DNA from: JBEISR01 sp044371425
GTDB taxonomy: Bacteria > Planctomycetota > Planctomycetia > Pirellulales > Pirellulaceae
Assembly: GCA_044371425.1 (NCBI GenBank)
Contig: JBILTR010000003.1
Coordinates: forward strand, 62,001-126,000
Reading direction: 5' to 3'
Length of the DNA: 64,000 nucleotides
Part shown: one piece after another, positions 9,401 through 18,433 of the stretch
Numbering within the stretch: position 1 is the first letter of the stretch
How the letters are laid out: each line of letters starts with the position of its first letter
Program-made: the position numbers and the translations under genes
The notes under the pieces: model-generated
Told to the model about the DNA's origin: nothing
Database searches by the model: none
What the model saw: only the letters and a program-made list of their open reading frames with translations

Positions 9401-11004
9401 TGATCTCCTTGCGTCGTGCGGGAGGCTTGGGGGTTGCCTGGTACTTCAGATCCTTCACGCCCATTCGACTCTCCGGCCGATGAGGCTGGGTCTTTTTGCC
9501 ATCGGACCCAATCGGTTCCATCGCCCCGTACAGTTGCCAGCGGCGAAGTGACGATCAGCTCGCCCCCTCGCAATCCTTCCTGCGATTCGACGATCCAGAA
9601 ATCGGAATGACCGATCCCTGATGGGTTGGGGATCTGGATAGTTCGCACCGCTTCGATGTGCTCCACCGATGCAAGGTTGCCCACTTCCCAGCGGTCCATC
9701 GGGTCGCGCGTCTCAGCGGAGGGGGGAAGTTCGGCTGGGCTAGCGGATGGATCGACGAGCGCTTTCCAGCCATCGCTGCGCTGCGCCTTCCATAGCTGAT
9801 TGCCAGGGCGCAATCCAAGCTTCGGGATCAGCACAAAGTTCCGCTGGGGGACTAGGTGCAGGATGACATCGACGAACATGCCGCGAACCAGAGCCGGAGG
9901 AGTCGCAGTGCTTTCGGTCGGCTCGGCCTCCCCTCGACGAAAATCCCCTGGGCGATCGACCGTGATGCGAACCGGGACCGTGCGAGTCTGAGGGTCGATA
10001 CCTACCCCTTCGTACCGGCTGAGCCGCCCCTGCCACTGGAAGGTGTCGTTTTCGCGCCCCGCGACGCGGTAGATAATCGAAACGGGCGTCGGAGGAAGCA
10101 GGTATCGTTCGTTCGGATCCTTGTCGGCCTGCTCCTTCTCCGATTTTTGATCGAGCACCAGCATGAGCTGGTCCATGCGCATGTTGCATTTGACTTCCGC
10201 CTTGGAAGTGTCTTCGATTTCACAAAGCGTCGCTCCTTTCTGGATGTAGGAGTCATTTTCCGCCATCTCGCGAACAATCAACCCTGCCACCGGGGCGCGG
10301 ATCTCTGTCCTCTCCAGATTCAGCTGCGCTTGCTCCAGCTGAGTCGCGACCAGTTGCTGCGCCAGATCCAGGCGCTGACGACGACTGTCCAATAGAGCCA
10401 ATTGATTGGTGAAGGACTGAACCTGGTTGGCGCTGGCGATGCGGACTCGACGAGCCTGATCCAATTCCGTCTCGGAGGCGAAGCCGGCTGGGAGTTTTTC
10501 GAGTCGAGCGATTTCACGTTCCTGAATGGCCAATTCCTCCATGGCCAGCTGCTGCGACTTCTGGACGTTCGCCTTTTCTTGCTCCCATTCCCGCAACGTC
10601 GCGTACTCCTGATCCCGCAGCTTGGTCAATCGCTCCAGGTCCAATTGGAAATCGCGAGAGTCCAACTGATAGAGCAGCTCTCCCTGTTCGACATAGCGCC
10701 CTGCGCGACAGTTCTCCGCCTTCTTGGCGATCCGCCCTGCAACCTCGGCGGCCACCGTGATCTGTCGGAATGGGACCACTAGGCCATTGAGATCCAGGTC
10801 CAGCGAACGCTGCTGATCAAAAGGAAGAGACGACGCGATTTGGACGATCGGGAATGTGAGCATCCTGGAGGCAGCATCGCTGGCGGTGGAGACCGTCTGC
10901 TTTGGCTCCGCCTTCCCCAAGGCGATGTACGTTGCCACCCCTCCGCCGAGAAGCAACAGTGGGAACAGAACCCCCAAAACGATCCGCTCAAACCAAAGTT
11001 TCAT
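9397..11004 (-). CDS. RND efflux membrane-fusion protein (HlyD-like adaptor)
   Basis: A 535-residue periplasmic adaptor. An N-terminal membrane anchor (FERIVLGVLFPLLLLGGGVA, about residues 5-24) is followed by a first lipoyl half containing AEVAGRIAKKAENCRAGRYV. A long alpha-helical hairpin rich in Q, E and R comes next, and the second lipoyl half has RAPVAGLIVREMAENDSYI. Beta-barrel and membrane-proximal domains complete it. The usual lipoprotein cysteine is absent, so it is probably held by the uncleaved helix. The start at 11004 is chosen because the upstream extension to 11181 has no family resemblance and CCAGGA lies upstream of this ATG. Its stop overlaps the pump start, giving a two-gene efflux operon. 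Confidence 0.9.
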   Translation of the reverse strand: MKLWFERIVLGVLFPLLLLGGGVATYIALGKAEPKQTVSTASDAASRMLTFPIVQIASSLPFDQQRSLDLDLNGLVVPFRQITVAAEVAGRIAKKAENCRAGRYVEQGELLYQLDSRDFQLDLERLTKLRDQEYATLREWEQEKANVQKSQQLAMEELAIQEREIARLEKLPAGFASETELDQARRVRIASANQVQSFTNQLALLDSRRQRLDLAQQLVATQLEQAQLNLERTEIRAPVAGLIVREMAENDSYIQKGATLCEIEDTSKAEVKCNMRMDQLMLVLDQKSEKEQADKDPNERYLLPPTPVSIIYRVAGRENDTFQWQGRLSRYEGVGIDPQTRTVPVRITVDRPGDFRRGEAEPTESTATPPALVRGMFVDVILHLVPQRNFVLIPKLGLRPGNQLWKAQRSDGWKALVDPSASPAELPPSAETRDPMDRWEVGNLASVEHIEAVRTIQIPNPSGIGHSDFWIVESQEGLRGGELIVTSPLATVRGDGTDWVRWQKDPASSAGESNGREGSEVPGNPQASRTTQGDQ

Positions 11005-11697
11005 GTTCGAAAAATCCTGGCGCCTTTCGGCGGAGTCCGGTTTGCCCAAGCTCCAGCGAGTTCCATTCGGTATCAAAAAGGAGAAGATCCAAGGACCCTG
11101 TCGTTCGCAACACCCAAGGTCTCCCCGTGCAGTTCGCTTCCAGCAGCAAAAACTCGATGGCTCCAAATCAGCTTTGGTCAATCGATTCGATTTCCAAAAG
11201 TCATCGAACTTCCCTAGCCCATCGGGGATGAGAGACCGAGTGGGTCACTGGAGAGGCCAGCACTCGCTCATCATGACTGCTTGGCTCTATTTTCCACAAG
11301 TACAAACCCCTCAGCTTCTGGATCGCCCCACCGATCGCTCAAAGATGGCCAAAAATCGAATCCAAAAGACCGAACGCGAATGTCACATTGAGCGGTCTGG
11401 GGTAAATTTTCCGAGAAGACAGCTCTTTTGGCGGACTCCCCTCCTTTTTGGAATCGGTGGAATTGGTAACAATCGGAACATCTAATACAGATGGAACCTC
11501 TTGGCTTGCCAAAGCGGAAAATTTTCCTCGATTGCTATCTCTGCGATGTTTGACTGGGGAGTTTTTCTGGTTTAGGATAAGCGGATGTTCTGGGGTGACC
11601 TGGGGATTTTTGCTATCTAAGTGGTCCGGGTACTTTAGGTTGCCTTGTGAGAATTGGTTGTCATTGTCCCTCGGTTTCTTGTTTCAGGAGAGTCTCG
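11005..11697. other. Divergent intergenic region, about 690 bp, no gene recognised
   Basis: This gap separates the efflux operon (leftward) from the YTV-protein gene (rightward) and must hold both promoters. It is visibly richer in A+T than its surroundings from about 11280 to 11660. ORFs exist on the plus strand but lack family features and good starts. A strong ribosome binding site, CAGGAG, lies at 11685-11690, 7 nt before the YTV ATG. I could not assign a promoter with confidence. Confidence 0.6.
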
Positions 11698-13719
11698 ATG
11701 AAGTTGCGTCGGTTGTTTCTCTTCGGCCTGACCGCCATGATGTATGGCGTCGGCAACGTATCCGCTGACTGCGGTGGATGCGGCGGTTGCAGTGGATGCG
11801 GCGACGGTGCCGTCGTTTCCAGTGGCGTTGGTGGCGGAGCGGGCGCGGGAGCGGAAGGCGCAATCGTCGGCGACGGCTCGGGCAATTGCGGCTCGGGCAT
11901 CAGCTACGTTGAGCGGACCGTGATGGTGCCTCAGCAGTTCACCGAAATGCGGACTGTGACCAAGACCCTGACCCGGGTCGAACAGCGAACTCGGACCTAC
12001 ACGGTGACTCGCCGTGTTCCACGGACCGAAGAGCGAACCCAGGACTACACGGTCCAGGTTCCTAAGACGGAAACCCGTACGGAAACGTACAACGTGACCG
12101 TTCCTGTGACCACCATGGAAGACCAGACCTACACGGTCCGCGTCCCCTCGACCGTCCAGGAAACCCAAGAGTACCAGGTGACCGTTCCCGTCTACAACGA
12201 CGTGGATGAGTCCTACACGGTGCAGGTGCCGGTGACCACCATGGTCGACGAGCAGTACACCGTTCAGGTTCCTGTCTACACCGACGAAGTCCAGGAATAC
12301 ACCGTTCAGGTTCCTGTGACCACTCAGGTTCCTCAGGAATACACGGTTCAGGTTCCCGTGACGACCGACGAAGTCCAGGAATACACCGTTCAGGTTCCGG
12401 TTTACACCGATGAAGTTCAGGAATACACCGTTCAGGTTCCGGTGACCACCATGGTCGACCAGACCTACACCGTGAAGGTTCCTGTCTACACCGATGAAGT
12501 CCAGGAATACACCGTCAATGTTCCTTACACCGAACAGCGCACAGGCACCCGTACGGTTTGCCGTCGCGTTCCTGTGACGACCACGCGCACGGTGACCCGT
12601 GACCGCGGTTCGTACCAGACGGTGATGGAAGAAGTGGCTGTTGGCAACGGTTGCAGCAACGGCGTTGCAGCTTCGGCTGGCAATGGTTGCGGCGGTTGCG
12701 GCGGTGCTTCCAGCGGCTGTGGCGGATGCGACAGCGGTTGCGGTGGTGCCAGCGCCGGTTGCGGCGGATGCGGTGAAGTTGCCGCTCCTGCAACTCGCAC
12801 TGTCTGCCGGCGCGTCTGGGTTCCCAACGTGGTCACGGAAGAAGTTCCATGCACCACCTACCAGAACCAGTCTTCGGAAGAAACCTTCACCTACAACGTG
12901 ACGCTGTCTCGCCCAGAGACTCGCACCCGTACGGTCAAGAAGGTTTCCTACAACGACGAAACCCGCACCCGTCAGGTTGCGAAGACCGAGATGAAGACCG
13001 AGACTCGCACGCGCACCGTCAAGAAGTGCAGCATGAACACCGAGACTCGTACTCGTACGGTCAAGAAGGTTTCGTACAACACCGAAACCCGCACCCGCAT
13101 GGTCAGCAAGACCGAGATGAAGACCGAGCCACGTACTCGCACGGTCAAGAAGGTTTCGTACAACACCGAAACCCGCACTCGTCAGGTTCCCAAGACCAGC
13201 TACAACACCGAAACCCGCACCCGCAAGGTTCGCAAGGTTTCGTACAACCAGGAAACTCGCACCCGCCAGGTCTCTAAGACCGTGTGGAACGATGAGACTC
13301 GGACCCGTCAGGTTGCCAAGACGACCTACAACACCGAAGCTCGCACCCGCGAAGTTCCTTACACCACCTACACCACCGAAACCCGTACTCGCACCTACTC
13401 GGTGACCGTGTACGACAACGTTTCGGAAGAAAAGACCGACACCTACAACGTCACGGTGCCTTACACCGTTGAAGAGCAGGTTCCGGTCACCGTCTGCCGT
13501 ATGGTTCCTCAGACCGTCAGCGTTCCCGTGATGAACGGTTCCGCGATCGGCCTGGGAAGCAGCTCGGCAGCTGGCAGCAGCATCGGTGGAAACGGCGTCG
13601 GTAGCCGTATCCTTGGTGGTGGTGGCATCCTCGGTGGTGGCCTGCTGGGTGGACATCTCCACGGCCGCAAGGCTGCTGGTGCTGCCGCTTCGGCTGGTGG
13701 TGACTGCGGTTGCAACTAA
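11698..13719 (+). CDS. YTV-repeat, cysteine-rich cell-wall protein
   Basis: A 673-residue exported protein with a signal peptide (MKLRRLFLFGLTAMM through VSADC). After a CGGCGGCSGCGDG cluster come two repeat fields. The first, roughly residues 114-281, is built from EYTVQVPVTT/YTDEVQ units, matching the planctomycete YTV domain. The second, roughly 400-580, repeats about every 14 residues as YNTETRTRxVxK. Between them, about 317-364, is a Gly/Cys-rich block of GCGGC motifs. The C-terminus is Gly-rich and ends in DCGCN. YTV proteins have been reported in the detergent-insoluble protein wall of Rhodopirellula, so a disulfide-linked structural role is likely. An upstream in-frame start at 11647 is rejected because CAGGAG sits 7 nt before the ATG used. 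A strong terminator follows, so it is probably transcribed alone. Confidence 0.9.
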   Translation: MKLRRLFLFGLTAMMYGVGNVSADCGGCGGCSGCGDGAVVSSGVGGGAGAGAEGAIVGDGSGNCGSGISYVERTVMVPQQFTEMRTVTKTLTRVEQRTRTYTVTRRVPRTEERTQDYTVQVPKTETRTETYNVTVPVTTMEDQTYTVRVPSTVQETQEYQVTVPVYNDVDESYTVQVPVTTMVDEQYTVQVPVYTDEVQEYTVQVPVTTQVPQEYTVQVPVTTDEVQEYTVQVPVYTDEVQEYTVQVPVTTMVDQTYTVKVPVYTDEVQEYTVNVPYTEQRTGTRTVCRRVPVTTTRTVTRDRGSYQTVMEEVAVGNGCSNGVAASAGNGCGGCGGASSGCGGCDSGCGGASAGCGGCGEVAAPATRTVCRRVWVPNVVTEEVPCTTYQNQSSEETFTYNVTLSRPETRTRTVKKVSYNDETRTRQVAKTEMKTETRTRTVKKCSMNTETRTRTVKKVSYNTETRTRMVSKTEMKTEPRTRTVKKVSYNTETRTRQVPKTSYNTETRTRKVRKVSYNQETRTRQVSKTVWNDETRTRQVAKTTYNTEARTREVPYTTYTTETRTRTYSVTVYDNVSEEKTDTYNVTVPYTVEEQVPVTVCRMVPQTVSVPVMNGSAIGLGSSSAAGSSIGGNGVGSRILGGGGILGGGLLGGHLHGRKAAGAAASAGGDCGCN

Positions 13720-13759
13720 ATTGTGCGTGAGTCGTTTCTAAACGATTCTTGAAGCTAGA

Positions 13760-13792
13760 CCCTGCCAGTCGATGACTGGCAGGGTTTTTTAT
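13760..13792 (+). terminator. Rho-independent terminator of the YTV-protein gene
   Basis: An 11-bp perfect stem, CCCTGCCAGTC with GACTGGCAGGG, encloses a 3-nt GAT loop and is followed by six T residues and ATT. It lies 40 nt after the YTV stop codon. Confidence 0.95.
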
Positions 13793-13848
13793 TCGACATT
13801 GGCGATTGACCCAGTTTGGCATGCGACTCGGTAAGGAGGGGAATCACC

Positions 13849-15987
13849 GTGGCTTGGGCACCTCCCGACTCCAGCGACGTCGCGCGATCTTCCAGTTTGA
13901 TCCCGCTGCAGGCCTACCATCTTCCCTACGGTGCGATGGTGGTGCGCCAGGAGGGACGCATCGTCGGTACCCAGTTCCTTGTCGCCAGCCGTCGCGCGAC
14001 ATCGGCAGCGGTGCTTCTCTACGATCAAGCCCAGCAACGCGACCCTTCTCATCGCGTGCCGATGGAGCGCAGCGGAGAGTGCCTTTGGCGGGCCTTCCTT
14101 CCAGGCGACCAATCATCACGGCTCTACCACTTCCAGCTGGATGGCCCCTTCGACCCAGAGCGAGGCTTCTGGTTCGACGGTAGCGCCCGACTGGTGGACC
14201 CCTACGCCAAAGCGCTGGCGGGGGATTTCCTCCACTCGACCGATGGGATCATCAGGCCACCCAAATGCGTTGTGTTGGAGGATCACTTCGACTGGCGCGG
14301 TGACCGGCCCCTGGGGCGTCCCTGGAACGAGTCGGTGATTTACGAAATGCATGTTGGGGGCTTTACCAAACACCCATCCAGCCGATCCACTCGCCCGGGA
14401 ACCTTTCTTGGCCTGCTGGATCGCGTCGATCACTTGAAGAGGATGGGGGTGACAGCGGTCGAGTTGATGCCGGTACAGGACTTTCTGGAGGGCAGCGTCT
14501 TCGGGAGCGATGGTGGGCGCAGGAACTACTGGGGTTACGATCCCCTGGCGTTTTTCGCTCCCCATCGCCATTACGCGGTGTCATCCCACCCAGGGGCTCA
14601 AGTCGCGGAGTTTAAGGAACTGGTTCGGTCGCTGCACGCCGAAGGTTTGGAAGTGATCCTGGATATCGTCCTGAACCACACCTGCGAACAAGGTGCCTCA
14701 GGGACTGTGTTGAGCTGGAAGGGGATCGATGCGTCGGCCTACTATCTGATGCATGGCCAGTCGCACCAGTTCAGCGACTACTCGGGATGTGGAAACGCCA
14801 TCCATGGGCACGATCCAGTCTGCCGGGAATTGCTGATTTCCGTCTTGCGACATTGGGTCCATGAGTACCACATCGATGGCTTTCGCTTCGATCTAGCAAG
14901 CATCCTGAACCGCACCAGCGATGGCCAGCTGATGGACAAGTCCCCGCTGATCGAAGCGATTCAAAGAGATCCTTTGCTGTCCGGAACCAAGTGGATCGCC
15001 GAGGCGTGGGATGCTGCAGGAGCCTATCAGGTGGGCTCCTTTGGAGGCGAGGGTTGGTCGGAGTGGAATGGACGCTTTCGCGACGATCTCAGGAGATTTT
15101 GGCGAGGGGACCCCGGCATGGATGGTGCCGCGGCAACGCGATTCAGTGGATCGTCCGATCTCTACCAAACCTCTGGCCGCTCTCCCAGCGCTTCGGTCAA
15201 CTTCGTCGCATCGCACGACGGCTACACACTGGCCGACCTGGTGGCTTACGAGGAAAAGCATAACGAGGCAAATGGCTGGGACAATCGCGACGGTGAAAAT
15301 CAGAATTTCAGCTGGAATCATGGAGTCGAAGGTCCGACGGAGGATCCCGAAATCGCTCATCTGCGATGCCGACAGCAGCGGAACTTTTTCGTGAACCTTC
15401 TCTTGGCCAAAGGTGTCCCCATGTGGACCGCCGGCGATGAAGGAGGTCGGACGCAGTCAGGAAACAACAACGCCTATTGCCAGGACAATGAGACTTCCTG
15501 GATCGACTGGAAGCGAATGGTGCAGCAGGATGCCCTGGTGGAGGGAGTGGCAAGGCTGGTGAAGCTGAGAAAAAGCCTGCCACAGCTAGAAACAGATCGA
15601 TTTTTTCGTGGTGCCCCCGACGGTCTGTCGCCTTGGCCGGATATCCTATGGCTGGACCCGGATGGACGGAACCGAACCTGGGACACCGGGGCGCGGCACC
15701 TCGCCTGTTGGATTGCTCCCGATCCTTCGGCGGCGAATCACGACGCGGTGCATCCCGCCAAGCATCTTCTGGTTTGGTTCCATGCGGGAGATCAGCCCCA
15801 GGAGTTTCGGCTTCCAGAAGGATCGGATGAGATCCTGTGGAGCCTGGTGGTCGACACCTCCGTCCCGATCGATGCGAGCTGGGTCCTCAACGAAGCCGAA
15901 AGCCATGTCGTGCGACATGGCGTCCAGCGTACCCTCCCCCCCTACTCCAGTGCGGTGCTGATCGGCACTCCAACAAAAAAGCAATAG
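13849..15987 (+). CDS. glgX: Glycogen debranching enzyme / isoamylase (GH13, GlgX-like)
   Basis: A 712-residue GH13 enzyme predicted to hydrolyse alpha-1,6 branch points of glycogen or related glucans in the cytoplasm. An N-terminal CBM48-like beta domain (FQLDGPFDPERGFWFDG) precedes the barrel. Family motifs are present in order: VIYEMHVGGFTKHP; DIVLNHTCEQ; DGFRFDLAS with the nucleophile Asp near residue 347; WIAEAWDAAG with the acid Glu near 386; and ASHDGYTLADL with the His-Asp pair near 455. The frame is open from a TTG at 13816, but GTG at 13849 is preceded by AAGGAGGGG at ideal spacing and is preferred. The plus-strand kinase gene begins 80 nt downstream. Confidence 0.92.
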   Translation: MAWAPPDSSDVARSSSLIPLQAYHLPYGAMVVRQEGRIVGTQFLVASRRATSAAVLLYDQAQQRDPSHRVPMERSGECLWRAFLPGDQSSRLYHFQLDGPFDPERGFWFDGSARLVDPYAKALAGDFLHSTDGIIRPPKCVVLEDHFDWRGDRPLGRPWNESVIYEMHVGGFTKHPSSRSTRPGTFLGLLDRVDHLKRMGVTAVELMPVQDFLEGSVFGSDGGRRNYWGYDPLAFFAPHRHYAVSSHPGAQVAEFKELVRSLHAEGLEVILDIVLNHTCEQGASGTVLSWKGIDASAYYLMHGQSHQFSDYSGCGNAIHGHDPVCRELLISVLRHWVHEYHIDGFRFDLASILNRTSDGQLMDKSPLIEAIQRDPLLSGTKWIAEAWDAAGAYQVGSFGGEGWSEWNGRFRDDLRRFWRGDPGMDGAAATRFSGSSDLYQTSGRSPSASVNFVASHDGYTLADLVAYEEKHNEANGWDNRDGENQNFSWNHGVEGPTEDPEIAHLRCRQQRNFFVNLLLAKGVPMWTAGDEGGRTQSGNNNAYCQDNETSWIDWKRMVQQDALVEGVARLVKLRKSLPQLETDRFFRGAPDGLSPWPDILWLDPDGRNRTWDTGARHLACWIAPDPSAANHDAVHPAKHLLVWFHAGDQPQEFRLPEGSDEILWSLVVDTSVPIDASWVLNEAESHVVRHGVQRTLPPYSSAVLIGTPTKKQ

Positions 15988-16067
15988 ATTCCCCTACACT
16001 GCGGGCGACCGCCCAACCAGGAAAGCGTGGGCCGCCGACAAAGCCGGACTCGATGAGGTAGACACCC

Positions 16068-17192
16068 GTGGAAGAGAAGCCGTCGAGGAAACCAATCGAT
16101 CGCTTGCATGCCACTGAGCAATGGGGAGCTGCTCCCACCGACGAGCAGTTGCTGAGGCTGCAAAAGACCTATCGCTCCTTGATCGAAGGAGATCGATTGC
16201 AGTGGACTTCCTACCTTCGGCTGGAACGAGTCCTGGGGCGGGGAGGTCAGGGCGTGGTCTTCCTGACTCGGCGACGCGGTTCGGATGATTTCACCCTCCC
16301 GGTCGCAGTGAAGTTCTTCACCCCCCAGGGGTATCCTTCGATGGAAGCGTACGAAGGTGCGATGCATGGTGTCGCTTCGATCGCTGCCAAGGTGGCAGGT
16401 ATCCAGCACGACAATCTGATCGATGTCCAAGACTTTATCGAACGCTCCCGCATTCGCATCATGGTCTCCGAGTGGATCGATGGGTTCGATCTGGAGCGGC
16501 TGCTAGAACCAGCGACTTTGGAACATTGCCGCCAAACGGTCACTCCTGAGCGATGGAGCTACATCAATGACGTGATCGCAACGGCGGGAGTCGACAGCTC
16601 CCGCTTGAAGGCCGGCGTTGCCGTCGCCGTCGTCCGCGATTGCCTGAATGGCTTGGCAGCCCTGCACCGAGAGCGGATCGTCCATGGCGATATCAAACCG
16701 GCCAATCTGATGCTCAAACGAACCGGGCTAGCCAAACTGATCGACCTGGGATCTGCCGTCGATTTGAGAGATCCTCCAACCAAGCACCATTGCACCCCGG
16801 CCTATGCCGCTCCCGAAGTGCTGATGGGCAATCGACCGACTCCTCGCAGCGACCTCGCATCACTTGGCTATGTCCTCGTCGAATTGCTCTCTGGCCGAAA
16901 GCTTTTTCCTCAACCTTCCAATGCCGCCGAGCTGCTGGAACAGAAAAAGCAGCTGCCACAGCAGCTTCATCAACTGCTACCGCCGGAGGTCGAACGCAAT
17001 GGTCTGCTGGTCTCCCTTTGCCAGCGGTTGATCGCCTTCGAACCAGGCCAACGTTTTGCCAGCGCCGAGGCCGCCGATCTAGCGGATTCTGGAGCCGCTG
17101 CGTTCCACCGGCAACTGGTGCTCAGCAACCTTGCAAGCGAATACGATCAGGAGATCCGCTTCTGGCTGGAGGATCTCAATCTGCCGGTCTAA
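16068..17192 (+). CDS. Serine/threonine protein kinase, soluble, Hanks type
   Basis: A 374-residue eukaryotic-type kinase. The glycine loop is GRGGQG at residues 57-62 and the ATP lysine is Lys82 in PVAVKFF. The catalytic loop is HGDIKPANLM with Asp near 208, and AYAAPEVLMG supplies the APE motif. The magnesium motif reads DLG, not DFG, a variant seen in active kinases. Atypically for planctomycete kinases there is no transmembrane segment or sensor domain after the catalytic region, which ends close to the C-terminus. The start is GTG at 16068, with GATGAGGT upstream. Substrates are unknown. It is flanked by a debranching enzyme gene and an anchored disordered protein, but spacing of 80 and 144 nt makes an operon uncertain. 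Confidence 0.88.
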   Translation: MEEKPSRKPIDRLHATEQWGAAPTDEQLLRLQKTYRSLIEGDRLQWTSYLRLERVLGRGGQGVVFLTRRRGSDDFTLPVAVKFFTPQGYPSMEAYEGAMHGVASIAAKVAGIQHDNLIDVQDFIERSRIRIMVSEWIDGFDLERLLEPATLEHCRQTVTPERWSYINDVIATAGVDSSRLKAGVAVAVVRDCLNGLAALHRERIVHGDIKPANLMLKRTGLAKLIDLGSAVDLRDPPTKHHCTPAYAAPEVLMGNRPTPRSDLASLGYVLVELLSGRKLFPQPSNAAELLEQKKQLPQQLHQLLPPEVERNGLLVSLCQRLIAFEPGQRFASAEAADLADSGAAAFHRQLVLSNLASEYDQEIRFWLEDLNLPV

Positions 17193-17336
17193 CCGTTGCG
17201 ATCGGTATCTTCGGAATTCGGGCCATTTTCTTCATGCTCGAGTGTTTCCTGGGGCATACTCTGGATGCGGATCGTTCCCATCGAGAGCCCATCCGGTGGG
17301 CGGACGCTTGTCCAAGAGCCGAACCGAGATTGAAGC

Positions 17337-18101
17337 ATGTCCGATACTTCCATGCATCCCCCAAGATTGCTTGGCGCCTCCATCATCGCTCTTGGCGCGA
17401 TGGTAGCCGTCTTGTTTTTTTCGAAAGACAAGGCGAAGGTTCCCCAGGGCCTCCGTACATCAGCCGGTTCCCCCCATTCCATGCCGAACGATTCGACCAA
17501 AGCACTGGCCACCCTGTCGCCATCTTCGGAGTTGCAGGTGGAGCCTTCTTTGGACCGCATCGATCCATCTCTTGGCCTTCCCGATAAGGTAGAGGAGTTC
17601 GCCAGGGACATTCCGAAACTGCCAGCCAGTTTCATAGCCCACGGTAAATCGCTCGACACGCCTTCCCCATCCAACTGCCCTTCCGATTCGTCCTCGGAGC
17701 GCTTGCAAGCGGCAGGATCCAATGACTTGGACGCTAGCGCCGGGCTTTTTGGAGCAGGTCGAAGTCCGGCTCGCACTGGCAGGTCGCCTATGCCCTCCGG
17801 CTTGCAACCTCTGGAAGGACAGACGCAACTCCCTCCTGGGGTCGTCCCAGGGAAGGGACTTCCCGACTTCTCAAGCCTCCGATCCCCGGCACCTCCTTTG
17901 ACACCGCTTGCAGGGGCTGCGATACCCGAGTCGAACTGGTCCCCAACCGGGCAGACATCCCCACCTCCCAGCCCACATGCCGTCGACTTGCGATGGCGCA
18001 CAAAGCCCGCTCGCGCTTTCCCCACATCGCCCAGCGGCGCTTCTTGGGGTACGGACTCTCCAGCGGGTGGAGCGATCCGGCAACCACGACGGGAGCGATG
18101 A
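17337..18101 (+). CDS. Membrane-anchored, Pro/Ser-rich disordered protein, unknown function
   Basis: The 254-residue product is not recognised by homology. It has a short basic N-terminus, one hydrophobic helix (LLGASIIALGAMVAVLFF, about residues 11-28), then more than 200 residues rich in Pro, Ser, Gly and Thr with little predicted structure. Such anchors with flexible linkers often carry a C-terminal peptidoglycan-binding module in planctomycetes. None is present in this frame, though a LysM-like string occurs just past it in another frame. The ribosome binding site is weak. A 359-codon ORF on the opposite strand overlaps it, but that lacks any domain or signal. The plus-strand choice rests mainly on the clean signal anchor, so confidence is moderate. 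Confidence 0.5.
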   Translation: MSDTSMHPPRLLGASIIALGAMVAVLFFSKDKAKVPQGLRTSAGSPHSMPNDSTKALATLSPSSELQVEPSLDRIDPSLGLPDKVEEFARDIPKLPASFIAHGKSLDTPSPSNCPSDSSSERLQAAGSNDLDASAGLFGAGRSPARTGRSPMPSGLQPLEGQTQLPPGVVPGKGLPDFSSLRSPAPPLTPLAGAAIPESNWSPTGQTSPPPSPHAVDLRWRTKPARAFPTSPSGASWGTDSPAGGAIRQPRRER

Positions 18102-18433
18102 GGAACCTTTTCGAAGGGCTGTTTGCCGTCGGTCCGCGGTCGCACGCGACTCAAACGGGCCAGACGGACTGGCTGCAGAAGTGATGAATCGGAACGATTC
18201 CCCCCTTGCGAAAAAGGCCCAATGGACTGGGAAAATGAGAGGAATCGCGTGATTGCGTACCTCCGCATCCAGGTCGCCGGATGCCTGCGGCGGGGTCACT
18301 CTTCAAGCAGAGATGGAATTCCGCTATCCTGAACAGTCCGGGGACCCCGCAGCGTAGCGGATTGCCCCAAGAACAACGGAGTGCGGTAGCAAGTGGCTCC
18401 CGCTGGCTGGGCCCCTGGTGAGAGAGGTAGAAG
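18102..18433. other. Gap of about 330 bp with no confident gene
   Basis: Between the anchored protein and the thioredoxin-like gene. Short ORFs continue from the preceding gene in the other two plus-strand frames, ending at 18184 and 18252. One contains the string FPHIAQRRFLG, which lies before this gap. A GAGAGAGG element just before 18434 serves as the next gene's ribosome binding site. No terminator or RNA gene was seen. Confidence 0.5.

Noticed and set aside
12040..13440. CRISPR-like direct repeats
   Set aside because: The repeated DNA is in frame and encodes the YTV and ETRTR protein repeats; there are no spacers.
11635..13662. 675-codon ORF antisense to the YTV-repeat gene
   Set aside because: It exists because the repetitive codon pattern of the real gene keeps the opposite frame open; it has no signal, domain or ribosome binding site.
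17189..18268. 359-codon minus-strand ORF opposite the anchored disordered protein
   Set aside because: It overlaps the kinase end, lacks any domain and has basic, random-looking composition. The plus-strand frame has a clean membrane anchor.
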